A DNA stretch of 64,000 nt, from positions 698,012 to 762,011 of the forward strand of contig NZ_CP139992.1 in NCBI RefSeq assembly GCF_034424155.1. Reading direction: 5' to 3'. Source of the stretch: Hafnia alvei. GTDB lineage: Bacteria; Pseudomonadota; Gammaproteobacteria; Enterobacterales; Enterobacteriaceae. Each line of letters starts with the position of its first letter. Position 1 is the first letter of the stretch. Of the stretch, positions 39,594 through 49,284 are shown in pieces. The notes beneath the pieces are model-generated. The model worked only from the letters and a program-made list of their open reading frames with translations, was not told the DNA's origin and did no database searches. Made by a program: the position numbers and the translations under genes.

Positions 39594-41270
39594 ATGAAAA
39601 AGTCTGATAGCAATAAAGCATGGCAGTGCGGGGCAGATTTGATCGTCGCTCAGCTAGAAGCTCAGGGGGTTAAACACGTATTTGGTATCCCTGGTGCGAA
39701 AATTGATAGGGTGTTTAACTCGCTGGTTGATTCCAGCATTGAAACCATTGCCGTTCGCCATGAAGCCAACGCGGCATTTATGGCGGGAGCGGTTGGGCGT
39801 TTAACCGGCAAAGCCGGTGTTGCCTTAGTGACATCGGGGCCAGGGTGCTCCAATTTAATTACCGGCGTAGCGACGGCGACCTCAGAAGGCGACCCTTTGG
39901 TTGCGCTGGGCGGGGCGGTGAAACGTGCCGATCATTTAAAACAGGTACATCAGACGATGGATACCGTGACGATGTTCCGTCCGGTAACCAAATATTCCGC
40001 CGAGGTGACTTCGGCGTCGGCATTGTCTGAAGTATTGGCGAACGGCTTTCGGGCCGCCGAGTTTGGACGCCCCGGAGCCAGTTTTATCAGCTTGCCGATG
40101 GATATTCTCAATGAGCCGGTCAACAGCAGGGTGTTAACAACACAGCATCCTACTCTGGGTGCGGCTCCTTTTGAAAGCATCGTGCAGGTGGCTCGTCGGC
40201 TGGAAAAAGCGAAAAATCCGGTGATTTTGCTTGGCTTGATAGCAAGCCAGCCGCGTAACGCGGACGCTATTCGCCGCTTATTGCATAAAAGTGGGCTGCC
40301 GGTCACCAGCACTTACCAAGCCGCTGGGGTTATCGATCAGGCTCACTTCCATCGTTTTGCTGGGCGCGTAGGACTCTTCAATAATCAGGCCGGTGACCGC
40401 CTATTGCGTAACGCTGATTTGGTCATAACCATTGGCTATAGCCCGATTGAATATGAGCCAGCGCAGTGGAATAACGATGATGCCGATTTGGTTCATATCG
40501 ACATTATGCCTGCCGAAACCGATAGCGATTATCAGCCGGATATTGAGCTGGTAGGGGATATCGCAGAGACGTTAGATCTGCTGTCTGAACATATTCATGC
40601 CGCGCTTGATTTAAGCAGCGACGCGGTGGCGATTTTAGAAGAGCGCCGTCAGCAGCGCGATCTTTTAGCGCAGAAAGGAAGAAGCTTAACCCAGTTTGCC
40701 ATTCATCCGCTGCGTTTGGTCAGAGCCATGCAGGATATCGTGAATAGTGACGTGACGCTGTGCGTCGATATGGGCAGCTTCCATATTTGGATCGCCCGCT
40801 ATTTATACAGCTTCCGTGCGCGTCAGGTGCTGATTTCAAACGGACAGCAGACGATGGGGGTTGCGTTACCGTGGGCGATTGGTGCCGCGTTGGTCGACCC
40901 GAGCCGTAAAGTGGTGTCGGTTTCCGGCGATGGCGGTTTTATGCAGTCCAGTATGGAATTGGAAACGGCGGTGCGCCTAGGCGTGAATCTGTTGCATATC
41001 ATATGGGTAGATGAAGAATACAATATGGTTGCTATCCAAGAGGACAAAAAATACCACCGTACGTCGGGGGTTAAATTTGGCCCGATTGACTTTAAAGCCT
41101 ACGCGGAAGCGTTTGGTGCCAAAGGATTTGCCGTGACGTCTTCAGAAACATTGGAAAGCACGTTGCGTGCAGCGATGGACGTACAGGGGCCAGCGGTTGT
41201 CGCCGTGCCAGTTGATTACAGCGATAACGCGCTGCTGATGAGCCAACTGAATATGAGCGAACTATTTTAA
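39594..41270 (+). CDS. budB: Catabolic acetolactate synthase BudB
   Basis: BudB condenses two pyruvates to acetolactate using thiamine diphosphate. The 558-residue protein belongs to the FAD-independent catabolic class (AlsS/BudB). Its N-terminus has [15 protein letters not shown] and the catalytic glutamate in [12 protein letters not shown] near residue 61. The ThDP/Mg motif [37 protein letters not shown] lies near residues 442-480. The upstream budA supplies the next step. Together they divert pyruvate to neutral acetoin and limit acidification. A GC-rich hairpin with T-run follows. Confidence 0.96.
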   Translation: MKKSDSNKAWQCGADLIVAQLEAQGVKHVFGIPGAKIDRVFNSLVDSSIETIAVRHEANAAFMAGAVGRLTGKAGVALVTSGPGCSNLITGVATATSEGDPLVALGGAVKRADHLKQVHQTMDTVTMFRPVTKYSAEVTSASALSEVLANGFRAAEFGRPGASFISLPMDILNEPVNSRVLTTQHPTLGAAPFESIVQVARRLEKAKNPVILLGLIASQPRNADAIRRLLHKSGLPVTSTYQAAGVIDQAHFHRFAGRVGLFNNQAGDRLLRNADLVITIGYSPIEYEPAQWNNDDADLVHIDIMPAETDSDYQPDIELVGDIAETLDLLSEHIHAALDLSSDAVAILEERRQQRDLLAQKGRSLTQFAIHPLRLVRAMQDIVNSDVTLCVDMGSFHIWIARYLYSFRARQVLISNGQQTMGVALPWAIGAALVDPSRKVVSVSGDGGFMQSSMELETAVRLGVNLLHIIWVDEEYNMVAIQEDKKYHRTSGVKFGPIDFKAYAEAFGAKGFAVTSSETLESTLRAAMDVQGPAVVAVPVDYSDNALLMSQLNMSELF

Positions 41271-41331
41271 GATTTATTATTGTTATTTCACCTACCCCGA
41301 AGGCTGTCTGACATAACATCTCTTCGGTTTC

Positions 41332-41364
41332 GGCCTCATCGTTTGCTTGATGGGGCTTTTTTTA
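41332..41364 (+). terminator. budAB terminator
   Basis: GCCTCATC and GATGGGGC form a stem with one wobble around an 8-nt loop, followed by TTTTTTT. Confidence 0.8.
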
Positions 41365-41797
41365 TTTATCCCGTTCAGGAATATCTTTAAGCCTTACTTT
41401 TTTTCATTAATTTTGGGTGAGATTTTCTAATGACAAAACCCAATAACCACAATTAAAGCTTGGCTGGGTGGTAATGTAAAAAGTGATAAATATTAAATAA
41501 TTACATTGTTATTTCATCCTATTACTTACGCTAATCATCATTTTTACTCATGTTACTAATGGTCGGTTTCTGGGCAAGTCTGGCGACAAAAGTGTGATAG
41601 AGTTCTCACCGTGAAATGTTCCCCTTTTTAAGACGCGATCAACGGGGCCTATCTGGCCTTATTTGTTGATACATCTGCATTTTTCATTATGGCAACCCAC
41701 CTTGGCGCTTATACAGGCTACGGGTGAACTATTGGCTTAAAACAACAACCATGACGTGTGACCACACACGCACTGGCATAAAAACAGGTAAGGCATT
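41365..41797. other. budB-agcS intergenic region
   Basis: This 433-nt AT-rich region contains no plausible ORF or RNA gene that I recognise. It presumably carries the promoter of the symporter gene, whose start is preceded by GGTAAGG. Confidence 0.5.
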
Positions 41798-43198
41798 ATG
41801 GAATTCATTGCTCAGTTAGTTAATCAGGTGAACGGCCTGCTTTGGGATGAACTGCTGATTTTCCTCCTGTGTGGAACAGGTATTTACTACACGCTGCGTT
41901 TGGGTTTCATTCAGATCCGTCATTTTGGCTCTGGTTTTAAAGCGTTGTTCGGCGGTATTTCTTTGTCAGGCGCGAAGGCTGACAAGCAGGGTATGAGTTC
42001 ATTTCAGGCGGTTGCAACGGCTATTGCTGGACAGGTCGGCACTGGCAATCTGGCTGGCCCCGCAACGGCGATTATCGCGGGTGGCCCCGGTGCGATTTTC
42101 TGGATGTGGGTTTCCTCGTTTCTGGGAATGGCGACGATTTACGCGGAAGCGATGTTGGCGCAAAAATTCAGATCAAAAGATAAAAATGGCCAAGTGGTCG
42201 GTGGCCCTGCGTATTACATTGAGAAAGGGCTGAACTGTAAATGGCTGGCCTGTATTTTCTCCGTGTTGGTGATTATTGCGCTGGGTTTTATCGGCAATAT
42301 GGTGCAGTCCAACTCTATCGCGGCGGCGTTTAATAGCTCTCTGGGTGTACCGGGCTGGGTGATTGGTATTGTTTTGGCGGTGATCACCGGCGTAGTGATT
42401 ATGGGGGGGATTAGCAGCATCGCCTCATTCACTGAGAAAGTGGTGCCGATTAAAGCGGTGTTTTATCTGCTGGGAACCTTGGTTATTTTGGTGCACAACG
42501 CCCACTATATTTTACCGGCGTTTAAGTCGATTTTTGTGGCGGCCTTTAATCCAACGGCGGTATTGGGCGGTGGTGCAGGGATTGCGATTCAGCAAGCGAT
42601 GCGTTTTGGTATCGCTCGCGGTCTGTTTTCCAACGAAGCAGGGATGGGCTCAACGCCGCATGCTCACGCTGTGGCTAAGGTTGAGCGTCCAGAACAACAG
42701 GGCTATATCGCGATGATGGGCGTGTTTGTGGTGTGCGTTATCGTCACGCTAACCGCATTGGCGATTATCACATCGGGTATGAGCATGTGGGAGCTGGGTG
42801 GCAAAACTCAGACCAACTTCCTTGGTGTATTCACCGGACAAGGCATTGCGGTGACTCAGCAGGCGTATACCTATGTTTATGGCTATTTTGGCAGCCTGTT
42901 TATTTCGGTTTCACTGTTCTTCTTTGCTTTCTCAACGATTGTTGGCTGGTACTACTATGGTGAAATGAATATTCGTTATCTATTCAATTCCCAACGCGCG
43001 GTACGTGCCTATCAACTGGTGGTGATTGCCTTCATCTTCATTGCCTCGTTCTTCAAAGTTGAACTGGTTTGGAATATGGCAGATATGTTCAACGGATTGA
43101 TGGTATTGCCAAACCTCGTGGCGCTGATTTTGCTGTCGCCGATAGTGATTAAGATGAGTAAGTATGTGGGTGGGAAGGTAGCGGAGAATAAGGCTTAA
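41798..43198 (+). CDS. AGCS-family sodium:alanine/glycine symporter
   Basis: This 466-residue integral membrane protein belongs to the alanine or glycine:cation symporter family (E. coli YaaJ, Bacillus AlsT). The first third contains the signature SSFQAVATAIAGQVGTGNLAGPATAIIAGGPGAIFWMW near residue 67. RFGIARGLFSNEAGMGSTPHAHAVAKV near residue 268 is the second family motif. About ten to eleven hydrophobic segments are apparent. It should import a small neutral amino acid with sodium, but the exact substrate cannot be told. It stands alone between budAB and a hairpin-rich non-coding stretch. Confidence 0.9.
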   Translation: MEFIAQLVNQVNGLLWDELLIFLLCGTGIYYTLRLGFIQIRHFGSGFKALFGGISLSGAKADKQGMSSFQAVATAIAGQVGTGNLAGPATAIIAGGPGAIFWMWVSSFLGMATIYAEAMLAQKFRSKDKNGQVVGGPAYYIEKGLNCKWLACIFSVLVIIALGFIGNMVQSNSIAAAFNSSLGVPGWVIGIVLAVITGVVIMGGISSIASFTEKVVPIKAVFYLLGTLVILVHNAHYILPAFKSIFVAAFNPTAVLGGGAGIAIQQAMRFGIARGLFSNEAGMGSTPHAHAVAKVERPEQQGYIAMMGVFVVCVIVTLTALAIITSGMSMWELGGKTQTNFLGVFTGQGIAVTQQAYTYVYGYFGSLFISVSLFFFAFSTIVGWYYYGEMNIRYLFNSQRAVRAYQLVVIAFIFIASFFKVELVWNMADMFNGLMVLPNLVALILLSPIVIKMSKYVGGKVAENKA

Positions 43199-43800
43199 AC
43201 ATTGGTGGATGTTATGTCCGCAATTTTACCTTTGTACTGTGTGAACGTCCTTTTGGGGATGGTGCATATTACGTCCGCCCAGAAGACCGAGTCTTGCATA
43301 TGCATCGTGCAGGCGTCCGTGTTAGGGGGCCAATCGCCGCCCCCTAACAACCCGGCTTGGCACCCCCTTCCAGCCCGCTACGCGGGTGCCCTCATTTCAT
43401 CATTCCGGTCTTAACGGAACGAACGGCAATCGCCATCCTGGCTCCTCCGTTCTTTCGCCGACGTCCCTGTCGGCGAATCCTAACCTGCATGATTCACTCG
43501 GCTGTCCGGTAACGTGCCGGAAAAGGTCAAATTCAAAAGATTATATTTGTTTATGTCTTGGGAGAAAGAGCAACGCTAACAGGATGTTAGCGTTAGGGGA
43601 GGAGGCGCCAAGGATGGCGCATGCCGACCCGGCGCGGAGATGGCGTCTCGGATAAAAGCGCGAGGATTGAAGGGGCGCGCGCTGGCGCCCCTCATCGGTC
43701 GCCTTCGACTCTAGCTATATGTGATTGCCGTTATAAAGGGCGAACGAAACCTTTCACTAGGACTGCATAGATATAGGCGAACAAAACCTTCCCCTTCGAT
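43199..43800. repeat. GC-rich non-coding stretch with five perfect hairpins
   Basis: This 600-nt region holds no credible gene, although ORFs of 70 and 89 codons can be read. It is dense in perfect inverted repeats: GTTAGGGGGC/GCCCCCTAAC (43321-43348), TTCGCCGAC/GTCGGCGAA (43454-43477), AACGCTAAC/GTTAGCGTT (43572-43594), GCGCCA/TGGCGC (43605-43620) and AGGGGCGC/GCGCCCCT (43671-43692). Two direct copies of GGCGAACRAAACCTT follow at 43739-43753 and 43776-43790. Base composition differs from both neighbours. It may be a mosaic of dispersed intergenic repeats or a structured RNA. Confidence 0.6.
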
Positions 43801-44451
43801 CTACACATACAAATAAATCGCAAAAAAATGACAAGCGCATCCGCCCAGCACAAACGCATGCCAGATGGCGTGGTTGTACGGAATTCGTTTACTGACGTAG
43901 AAAATTACGCCAAGCGTATAAACAATCCCACCTACGGCCAGTAGCGTTACACCGCCCCATGCCAGCTTAGTTGCCAACTGATAGATAACAATTAATGACA
44001 GCCATCCCATTGTGAGGTAGGTGATAAGTGAAAGCACTTCAAAACGATGGGCAAACGCGAGTTTGAACAAAATACCAAACAGCGCAATTCCCCAGATGAC
44101 CCCCATCAACCATTTGGCTAAGGTGGAATCTAATCCAACCAGCAGGAATGGGGTATAGGTACCGGCTATCAATAAATAGATGGCGCAGTGGTCAAACACC
44201 TTCAGCCAGCGTTTAACGTTCTGATGCGAAATCGCGTGATAGAGCGTAGATGCAAGAAACAGCAAAATCATGCTACCGCCGTAAAGGCTGTAGCTGGCAA
44301 TGGCTGTCGCATCGGCACCGGTACCAATGGCTTGAACCAACAATAAAACCAGACCGACGATCCCTAGAATAAAACCAATTCCGTGGCTGATGCTGTTGGC
44401 AACTTCCTCTGCCAGTGAATATCCCTGCTGAACAATGTTTGCCTTTGCCAT
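43801..44451 (-). CDS. trhA: Hemolysin III family membrane protein TrhA (YqfA)
   Basis: This 216-residue protein is a seven-helix membrane protein of the hemolysin III / PAQR-like family. Signature parts are [18 protein letters not shown] near residue 22, [37 protein letters not shown] near residues 68-104 and [25 protein letters not shown] at the C-terminus. The histidines and aspartate in these segments match the family's metal-site pattern. The E. coli homologue YqfA/TrhA has been linked to membrane homeostasis. In E. coli it lies beside ygfZ, so this is a backbone gene. tsx and an aroE-like gene are inserted between them here. Confidence 0.92.
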   Translation of the reverse strand: MAKANIVQQGYSLAEEVANSISHGIGFILGIVGLVLLLVQAIGTGADATAIASYSLYGGSMILLFLASTLYHAISHQNVKRWLKVFDHCAIYLLIAGTYTPFLLVGLDSTLAKWLMGVIWGIALFGILFKLAFAHRFEVLSLITYLTMGWLSLIVIYQLATKLAWGGVTLLAVGGIVYTLGVIFYVSKRIPYNHAIWHAFVLGGCACHFFAIYLYV

Positions 44452-45111
44452 AGTGCGGCACTACCTCTGTTGAACAATGGAAATCATGCTATTGCTTAAA
44501 ACTAGAGCTAGGTTATCTGAGAATTATTCCAGTGTACACGTGTAAGCTCAAATATAATTGCGCTAATTACGACATGAATGACTTTGCTTTTGTTTATCAG
44601 ATATTTATATGACTTTAGAGCGAATGGGTTGGCTTTAGGAATTATAGTACATCAGAACGTTTGTCATGATTTTCACAAAATAATGATTGATTTATTAGCA
44701 TTCAAACATTTGTTGGTCTGCGACATTGTAACAGCAGCAAAGTTTCGTCAATTTTTTCCTTTTGTAAGTTGCGCAACCTTTCATCCAGACACAAAAAACG
44801 TGAGTGTTTCTCCCCGAATGCCTGATGGAATAAGCCTTTCAGGGCAATTCTTATAATAATGACTTGGTTTTAAATTTGATTATTGCCGCAAAGATTGTAG
44901 AATCCCTCCGAATTTTTTCATCGCAAACGTGAACGCAATCGATTACGTATTTAAGAATGTATTCAGAGATCACAGATTTTTGTGAGCAATAATTTCTATA
45001 ATACGCACGGCCAGAAAGGTGGGTTGTTGATCAATTGATGGCTATTTGTGGTGATGTTTACATGGGTCTTTTCCCTGGCAGGGAATTTTGCTTAAGGTAA
45101 GTAGCAATATT
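44452..45111 (+). promoter_or_regulatory. Region upstream of tsx with candidate promoter
   Basis: This AT-rich 660-nt gap lies between divergent trhA and tsx. A TATAAT at 44997-45002 about 110 nt before tsx could be a -10 element. Just upstream, TCACA-GATTTT-TGTGA (44970-44985) is an inverted repeat of CRP-type half-sites in everted orientation. E. coli tsx is controlled by CRP, CytR and DeoR, but I cannot assign operators safely. A 92-codon ORF at 44578-44856 has no recognisable features. Confidence 0.4.
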
Positions 45112-45996
45112 ATGAAAAAAATAATTTTAGCTGCAGGCACCGTGCTTGCACTTTCAAGCAGCGTTACTGCTGTAGCAGCAGACAACAACAGCGAATATCT
45201 TTCTGACTGGTGGCATCAAAGCGTTAACGTGGTGGGCAGCGCCCATACGCGCTTCGGACCACAACTGAGAGACGATACTTACCTTGAGTACGAAGCTTTT
45301 GCTAAGAAAGATTGGTTCGACTTCTACGGTTATGTGGATGCGCCAATGTTCTTCGGCGGTGACAGCACCTCTCGCGGTATCTGGAACCACGGTTCTCCTC
45401 TGTTCATGGAAATTGAGCCACGCTTCTCTATTGATAAGCTGACCGGCACCGATCTGAGCTTCGGCCCGTTCAAAGAGTGGTACTTCGCGAATAACTATAT
45501 CTACGATATGGGACGTAACAGCGATAACCGTCAGAGCACTTGGTACATGGGTCTGGGTACCGACATTGATACCGGCTTGCCAATGAGCCTGTCGATGAAC
45601 GTGTATGCCAAATACCAGTGGCAGAACTACGATGCGGCCAACGAAAACGAATGGGACGGCTACCGTTTCAAAGTTAAATACTTCGTGCCAATCACCGAAG
45701 TATTGGGCGGTAAGCTGAGCTACATCGGCTTCACCAACTTTGACTGGGGTTCTGACTTAGGTAAAGATTCTGGCCATAGCGACCTGAATGGCATGCGTAC
45801 TCGTACCAGCAACTCTATCGCTTCTAGCCATATTTTGGCACTGAACTACGATCACTGGCACTACTCCTTCGTTGCACGTTATTTCCATAACGGCGGACAA
45901 TGGCAGGATGGTACTGAGCTGAACTTTGGCAAAGGTAACTTTGACGTGAAATCTACCGGCTGGGGTTACTACCTGGTTGCGGGTTACAACTTCTAA
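45112..45996 (+). CDS. tsx: Nucleoside-specific outer membrane channel Tsx
   Basis: Tsx is a 12-stranded outer-membrane beta-barrel that admits nucleosides and serves as receptor for phage T6 and colicin K in E. coli. The product is 294 residues, identical in length to E. coli Tsx. It starts with a signal peptide ([23 protein letters not shown], cleavage before DNNSEY). [35 protein letters not shown] and the terminal aromatic [10 protein letters not shown] mark the barrel. The start at 45112 is chosen for the signal peptide; an ATG 24 nt earlier is not. Its location next to trhA differs from E. coli, where tsx is elsewhere. Confidence 0.95.
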   Translation: MKKIILAAGTVLALSSSVTAVAADNNSEYLSDWWHQSVNVVGSAHTRFGPQLRDDTYLEYEAFAKKDWFDFYGYVDAPMFFGGDSTSRGIWNHGSPLFMEIEPRFSIDKLTGTDLSFGPFKEWYFANNYIYDMGRNSDNRQSTWYMGLGTDIDTGLPMSLSMNVYAKYQWQNYDAANENEWDGYRFKVKYFVPITEVLGGKLSYIGFTNFDWGSDLGKDSGHSDLNGMRTRTSNSIASSHILALNYDHWHYSFVARYFHNGGQWQDGTELNFGKGNFDVKSTGWGYYLVAGYNF

Positions 45997-46020
45997 GTTT
46001 CACCAAGTTGATGCCTATAC

Positions 46021-46047
46021 AAAAGGAGCCTAATGGCTCCTTTTTTG
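46021..46047 (+). terminator. tsx terminator
   Basis: AAAAGGAGCC and GGCTCCTTTT form a perfect 10-bp stem with TAAT loop, followed by additional T residues. Confidence 0.9.
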
Positions 46048-46197
46048 CATTTGGGCCCAGCCTGATAGCGGATTAAAAGAGGAACTTTTAACAGCAAATT
46101 CAGCCATTTTCACCCTGTTTGTTTTAGTCCATGATAGTGGCAAACGCAGGTGTCACTCTGCGGCTTTTCTGGATTCATTTTTTGGCGAAGAGGTTCT

Positions 46198-47016
46198 ATG
46201 ACTAAACATCTCAATAAAGATACTCAGGTATGTATGTCGCTGGCGGCGCGTCCGAGCAACTTCGGCACACGTTTTCATAATTATCTTTATGATGCGCTCG
46301 ATCTGGACTATCTCTACAAGGCCTTTACGACCAAAGATATCAAAGCGGCCATTGGCGGTGTACGTGCGTTGGGGATCCGTGGTTGCGCGATCTCGATGCC
46401 GTTTAAAGAGGAAGTTATCCCACTGGTGGATGAGATGGATGCATCTGCTAACGCCATTGATTCAGTTAACACCATTGTGAATACCGATGGCTATCTCAAA
46501 GCGTATAACACCGACTATTTAGCGATTGCCCAGCTTTTGGCGCAGTATGCCGTTTCTCCTGAACAAGTCTTTGCCCTGCGTGGTAGCGGTGGAATGGCGA
46601 AGGCCGTGGCCTGTGCGTTAAAAGACGCTGGCTTTAAACAAGGCTATATTGTGGCCAAGAATGAAAAAACCGGCCAGCAACTTGCCTCTCTATATGGCTA
46701 TGAGTGGCGACCGGATATGCAGGGCGTGGAAGCCGATGTGTTGATCAACGCAACGCCAATTGGCATGAGCGGGGGAGTCGATGCCGATACGTTGGCCTTT
46801 AGCGAAGATGAGATCGACCGTGCGAAGGTGATTTTTGATGTTGTTGCTTTGCCATCAGAAACGCCGATGATTCGCTATGCCAAGACTCAGGGGAAAACGG
46901 TGATTAGCGGCGCTGAAGTTTTTGCTATTCAGGCGGTTGAGCAGTTCGTGTTGTATACCGGTATTCGCCCCGAACATGAGCTGTTTTTGGCTGCGGCGAA
47001 ATATGCGCGTGGGTGA
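46198..47016 (+). CDS. Shikimate 5-dehydrogenase-like protein (SdhL/HI0607 type)
   Basis: This 272-residue protein belongs to the shikimate dehydrogenase family but to the SDH-like branch typified by Haemophilus influenzae HI0607, not AroE or YdiB. N-terminal features are NKDTQVCMSLAARPSNFGTRFHNYLYDAL, with the substrate serines replaced as in that branch. GIRGCAISMPFKEEVIPLVDEMD near residue 58 contains the catalytic lysine. The dinucleotide motif is GSGGMAKAV near residue 126. NATPIGMSGG near residue 185 is also conserved. The start at 46198 follows GAAGAGG. Its physiological substrate is unclear; the HI0607 protein has low shikimate activity. It has its own gap on both sides and no aromatic-pathway neighbours. 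Confidence 0.85.
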   Translation: MTKHLNKDTQVCMSLAARPSNFGTRFHNYLYDALDLDYLYKAFTTKDIKAAIGGVRALGIRGCAISMPFKEEVIPLVDEMDASANAIDSVNTIVNTDGYLKAYNTDYLAIAQLLAQYAVSPEQVFALRGSGGMAKAVACALKDAGFKQGYIVAKNEKTGQQLASLYGYEWRPDMQGVEADVLINATPIGMSGGVDADTLAFSEDEIDRAKVIFDVVALPSETPMIRYAKTQGKTVISGAEVFAIQAVEQFVLYTGIRPEHELFLAAAKYARG

Positions 47017-47044
47017 AATGGGGTAAGTGCTTTTAGTTTGGCAG

Positions 47045-47153
47045 ACCCCCTCCCAGCCTCCCCCTTAGCAGGGGGAGGAGCATATCGAGTGCGAAATTAA
47101 TACCGAGAACCGTTCGGCCCCCTCCCCTGCGAAGGGGAGGGCTGAGGTGGGGT
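47045..47153. repeat. Pair of inverted REP/BIME-like palindromes
   Basis: CCTCCCCCT-TAGC-AGGGGGAGG (47057-47078) and CCCTCCCCT-GCGA-AGGGGAGGG (47120-47141) are perfect hairpins with 4-nt loops. Their flanks CCCCCTCCCAGCC and GGGCTGAGGTGGGG are roughly inverted copies of one another, so the whole forms a BIME-like two-unit element between convergent genes. Confidence 0.75.
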
Positions 47154-47169
47154 CAAGCAATGGGATGAA

Positions 47170-48159
47170 TTACCCTTCCACCAACGAATATGGCAGTGGT
47201 TGAATCGTTAGCATGCTGCCTTCATCGTCACGAACGCGTAGAACGCTATCGGTTTCTAAATCGTTATTGAGCACGACCTGAACGTTGAGGCTGCCGTCGT
47301 TAAGTTGAACGGCGGCTAATACCGTTCCGGTACGTCGCCAGTTTTCGCCTAACTTGAGTTCTAAATCTTCACCTGCCTGCGGTACGCGACTGGCTGAGCC
47401 TTGCAGCCAATAAAGCGCTCGCTTGTTGGCACCGCGATATTTAGCACGAGCCACCATTTCTTGGCCGGTGTAGCAGCCTTTTTTAAAGCAGATACCATTC
47501 AGCGCCTGAAGATTCGTGGCCTGTGGAATAAACTGACCGCTATTAGCGACGTCAATAACCGGCTGGCCCGCTTCGATTTCAAGCTCAACCCACTGCTGAC
47601 CGTCGTTAAACTGTGCACTGTCACGCAGCTTGTCTGCGAGCATTTCAGCGGTGGATAAAGAGGTTATCAGCAAATAGCGTGCTTCCGGCTGAGATAAATA
47701 GAGCAGCGTGGTGTCTTCATGCGTCACCGCCGGTGTGTTGGCATCAGGCAACTGCGGGAAATAGGCTGCAAGTGCCGCGTCTGCTTTAAAGCCAGCAACG
47801 CCGAGGATCACCGCATCATTGTCGGCGCTGATAGTGAGTTTGGAAAACACCGCGTATTTTTTCAATTCGGTGATTTGGTTTTCTGCCACGCTGCGGCGTA
47901 CTAAATAAGAGAAGCCTTCTGCTCGATGGAATAAACGCAGATCGCTCCACATTTTTCCCTTCGCGTCACAATGCCCGCAGAGGGTGTGTTCATGCTCAGT
48001 GAGTGCTGCAACGTCTACGGTGAGCTGGCCCTGCAAATATTTGCTAGCGTCAGGCCCTGTCACGTTTACCAACTGCCAATCGTTGAGCAACATTATTGTT
48101 AACGGCAGATGGTTAGAGGCTACCGGTTGGCGTGGCGCGAAAAGAGAGTTCAAAGTCAT
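47170..48159 (-). CDS. ygfZ: tRNA-modifying folate-binding protein YgfZ
   Basis: YgfZ is a folate-binding protein with the GcvT fold that supports iron-sulfur enzymes such as MiaB in tRNA modification. The 329-residue product contains the family hallmark [17 protein letters not shown] near residue 226, with the essential cysteine. The N-terminus [27 protein letters not shown] fits the family. It is divergent from sdhE, also an assembly factor, with a 378-nt gap, as in E. coli. Confidence 0.95.
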   Translation of the reverse strand: MTLNSLFAPRQPVASNHLPLTIMLLNDWQLVNVTGPDASKYLQGQLTVDVAALTEHEHTLCGHCDAKGKMWSDLRLFHRAEGFSYLVRRSVAENQITELKKYAVFSKLTISADNDAVILGVAGFKADAALAAYFPQLPDANTPAVTHEDTTLLYLSQPEARYLLITSLSTAEMLADKLRDSAQFNDGQQWVELEIEAGQPVIDVANSGQFIPQATNLQALNGICFKKGCYTGQEMVARAKYRGANKRALYWLQGSASRVPQAGEDLELKLGENWRRTGTVLAAVQLNDGSLNVQVVLNNDLETDSVLRVRDDEGSMLTIQPLPYSLVEG

Positions 48160-48537
48160 GATGGTTCCCTACTGATGCAATCCCGAAATGGAATCCAACC
48201 ATGTTAAGAGAGGTGGGTAGGATTGCAAATGGAAATATTGCGCTATTGGTATAAATGCTCACACGCAGAGGTAAATATGTGGGACTAAGGCGGCAAAGAG
48301 CGAGGAGAATTCCGAGTTTTTCTTTAAACCTTATATTTGCCGAGGTTTAACGCACGGTCTGGTACATAATGCACTAATAAATATGTCAGTTTGTGAACCT
48401 ATTTTCTAAATCTTCGCTAGATTCGCGCTAAAATGGAGTCGCGTATCTCGTATCGGCTGGGAACCCAGTGAGCTACGGGGTGTCTTACGAGATTATCTTA
48501 TAAGAATAAGGTTTAACTGATCAGGAGTGAGTAAATC
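48160..48537. promoter_or_regulatory. ygfZ-sdhE divergent promoter region
   Basis: This 378-nt gap between divergent genes holds no ORF of interest. The right half is AT-rich and a TATCTTATAAGAATAAGG stretch precedes sdhE at about 48492-48510. Precise promoter elements cannot be assigned. Confidence 0.4.
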
Positions 48538-48804
48538 ATGGATATAGGAAATAAATCACGCATTCATTGGGCCTGTCGCCGCGGTATGCGTGAGCTGGAT
48601 ATCTCCATTATGCCGTTTTTCGAACATGAGTATGATTCACTGAGCGATGCAGACAAACAGACATTTGTACGCTTACTTGAGTGCGACGATCCCGATCTTT
48701 TTAATTGGCTCATGAACCACGGTTCACCCAAGGATCCTGAATTAGCGCATATGGTTAAACTTATTCAAACGCGAAACAAAGATCGTGGACCAATGGCGTT
48801 GTGA
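48538..48804 (+). CDS. sdhE: FAD assembly factor SdhE
   Basis: SdhE (YgfY/CptB) promotes covalent flavinylation of succinate dehydrogenase SdhA and of fumarate reductase. The 88-residue protein carries the essential RGxxE motif in [18 protein letters not shown] near residue 14. It matches the E. coli protein over its full length. The start follows CAGGAG. The end overlaps cptA by 20 nt, a coupling also known in E. coli, where the pair was also annotated as the CptAB toxin-antitoxin system. Confidence 0.95.
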   Translation: MDIGNKSRIHWACRRGMRELDISIMPFFEHEYDSLSDADKQTFVRLLECDDPDLFNWLMNHGSPKDPELAHMVKLIQTRNKDRGPMAL

Positions 48805-49198
48805 TGTACGAGTGTCATGGCGAACGCAACTCTTGTTGTTAGTTACGCATGGCATTCTGATTTTGTTGATTTTGCTAGCACCCTGGCCGGAAAACTATAG
48901 TTTTTATTGGTTGGTGTTGCTGACTTTAGTTGTGTTTGAATGTATCCGCAGCCAAAAGCAGATCGCTAAGATTCAGGGAGAGTTTAGCTTTCTAGCGGAT
49001 AACCATATTCAATGGCAACAGAACGAATGGGAGTTATGTAAGACGCCTTGGATCAGTGATTTTGGCGCATTGCTACCCTTGAGAAGTGTGAAGCCGCAGG
49101 GAACGAAAAAGCGTTTATGGATTGCGGCAGACAGTTTGACGCCAGAGGCGTGGTGCCATTTGCGCCGCACTTTGATGCAAACCCACCAGAGTGATTAG
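48785..49198 (+). CDS. cptA: Inner-membrane protein CptA (YgfX)
   Basis: This 137-residue protein is the YgfX/CptA family member paired with sdhE. It begins at a GTG (48785) that overlaps the end of sdhE by 20 nt; the N-terminus then reads [14 protein letters not shown], aligning with E. coli. Two adjacent membrane helices span about residues 15-50 ([19 protein letters not shown]...[17 protein letters not shown]), followed by a soluble domain ending near [17 protein letters not shown]. In E. coli it has been described as a toxin acting on FtsZ/MreB and, in Serratia, as a partner of SdhE; which role applies here is unknown. A 16-bp tandem duplication spans its stop codon. Confidence 0.9.
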   Translation: MDQWRCDVRVSWRTQLLLLVTHGILILLILLAPWPENYSFYWLVLLTLVVFECIRSQKQIAKIQGEFSFLADNHIQWQQNEWELCKTPWISDFGALLPLRSVKPQGTKKRLWIAADSLTPEAWCHLRRTLMQTHQSD

Positions 49199-49216
49199 TG
49201 ACCAGAGTGATTAGTG
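49185..49216. repeat. Perfect 16-bp tandem duplication across the cptA stop codon
   Basis: ACCAGAGTGATTAGTG occurs twice in direct succession (49185-49200 and 49201-49216). The first copy contains the cptA stop codon TAG at 49196-49198; the second is noncoding. Confidence 0.9.
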
Positions 49217-49221
49217 AATAG

Positions 49222-49250
49222 TGCCCGAGGTTTCCATCGGGCATTTTTGT
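49222..49250. terminator. Terminator between cptA and fldB
   Basis: TGCCCGA (49222-49228) and TCGGGCA (49237-49243) pair around an 8-nt loop, followed by TTTTTG. It lies between convergent genes. Confidence 0.75.
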
Positions 49251-49284
49251 TTCTTTCTATGCAATGTGTGCAATAAGCATCGCA

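Noticed and set aside
43202..43655. ORFs of 70 and 89 codons after the AGCS gene
   Set aside because: They run through the perfect hairpins, have no Shine-Dalgarno and read as low-quality protein; the region is better explained as non-coding repeats.
43321..43692. CRISPR-like array
   Set aside because: The repeats are distinct hairpins of different sequence and spacing, not identical direct repeats with uniform spacers.
44578..44856. 92-codon ORF between trhA and tsx
   Set aside because: No family features or ribosome binding site; lies in AT-rich promoter DNA.
48538..49198. sdhE-cptA as a novel toxin-antitoxin pair
   Set aside because: This is the known SdhE/YgfX (CptB/CptA) pair in its usual place; any toxin-antitoxin role has already been proposed.
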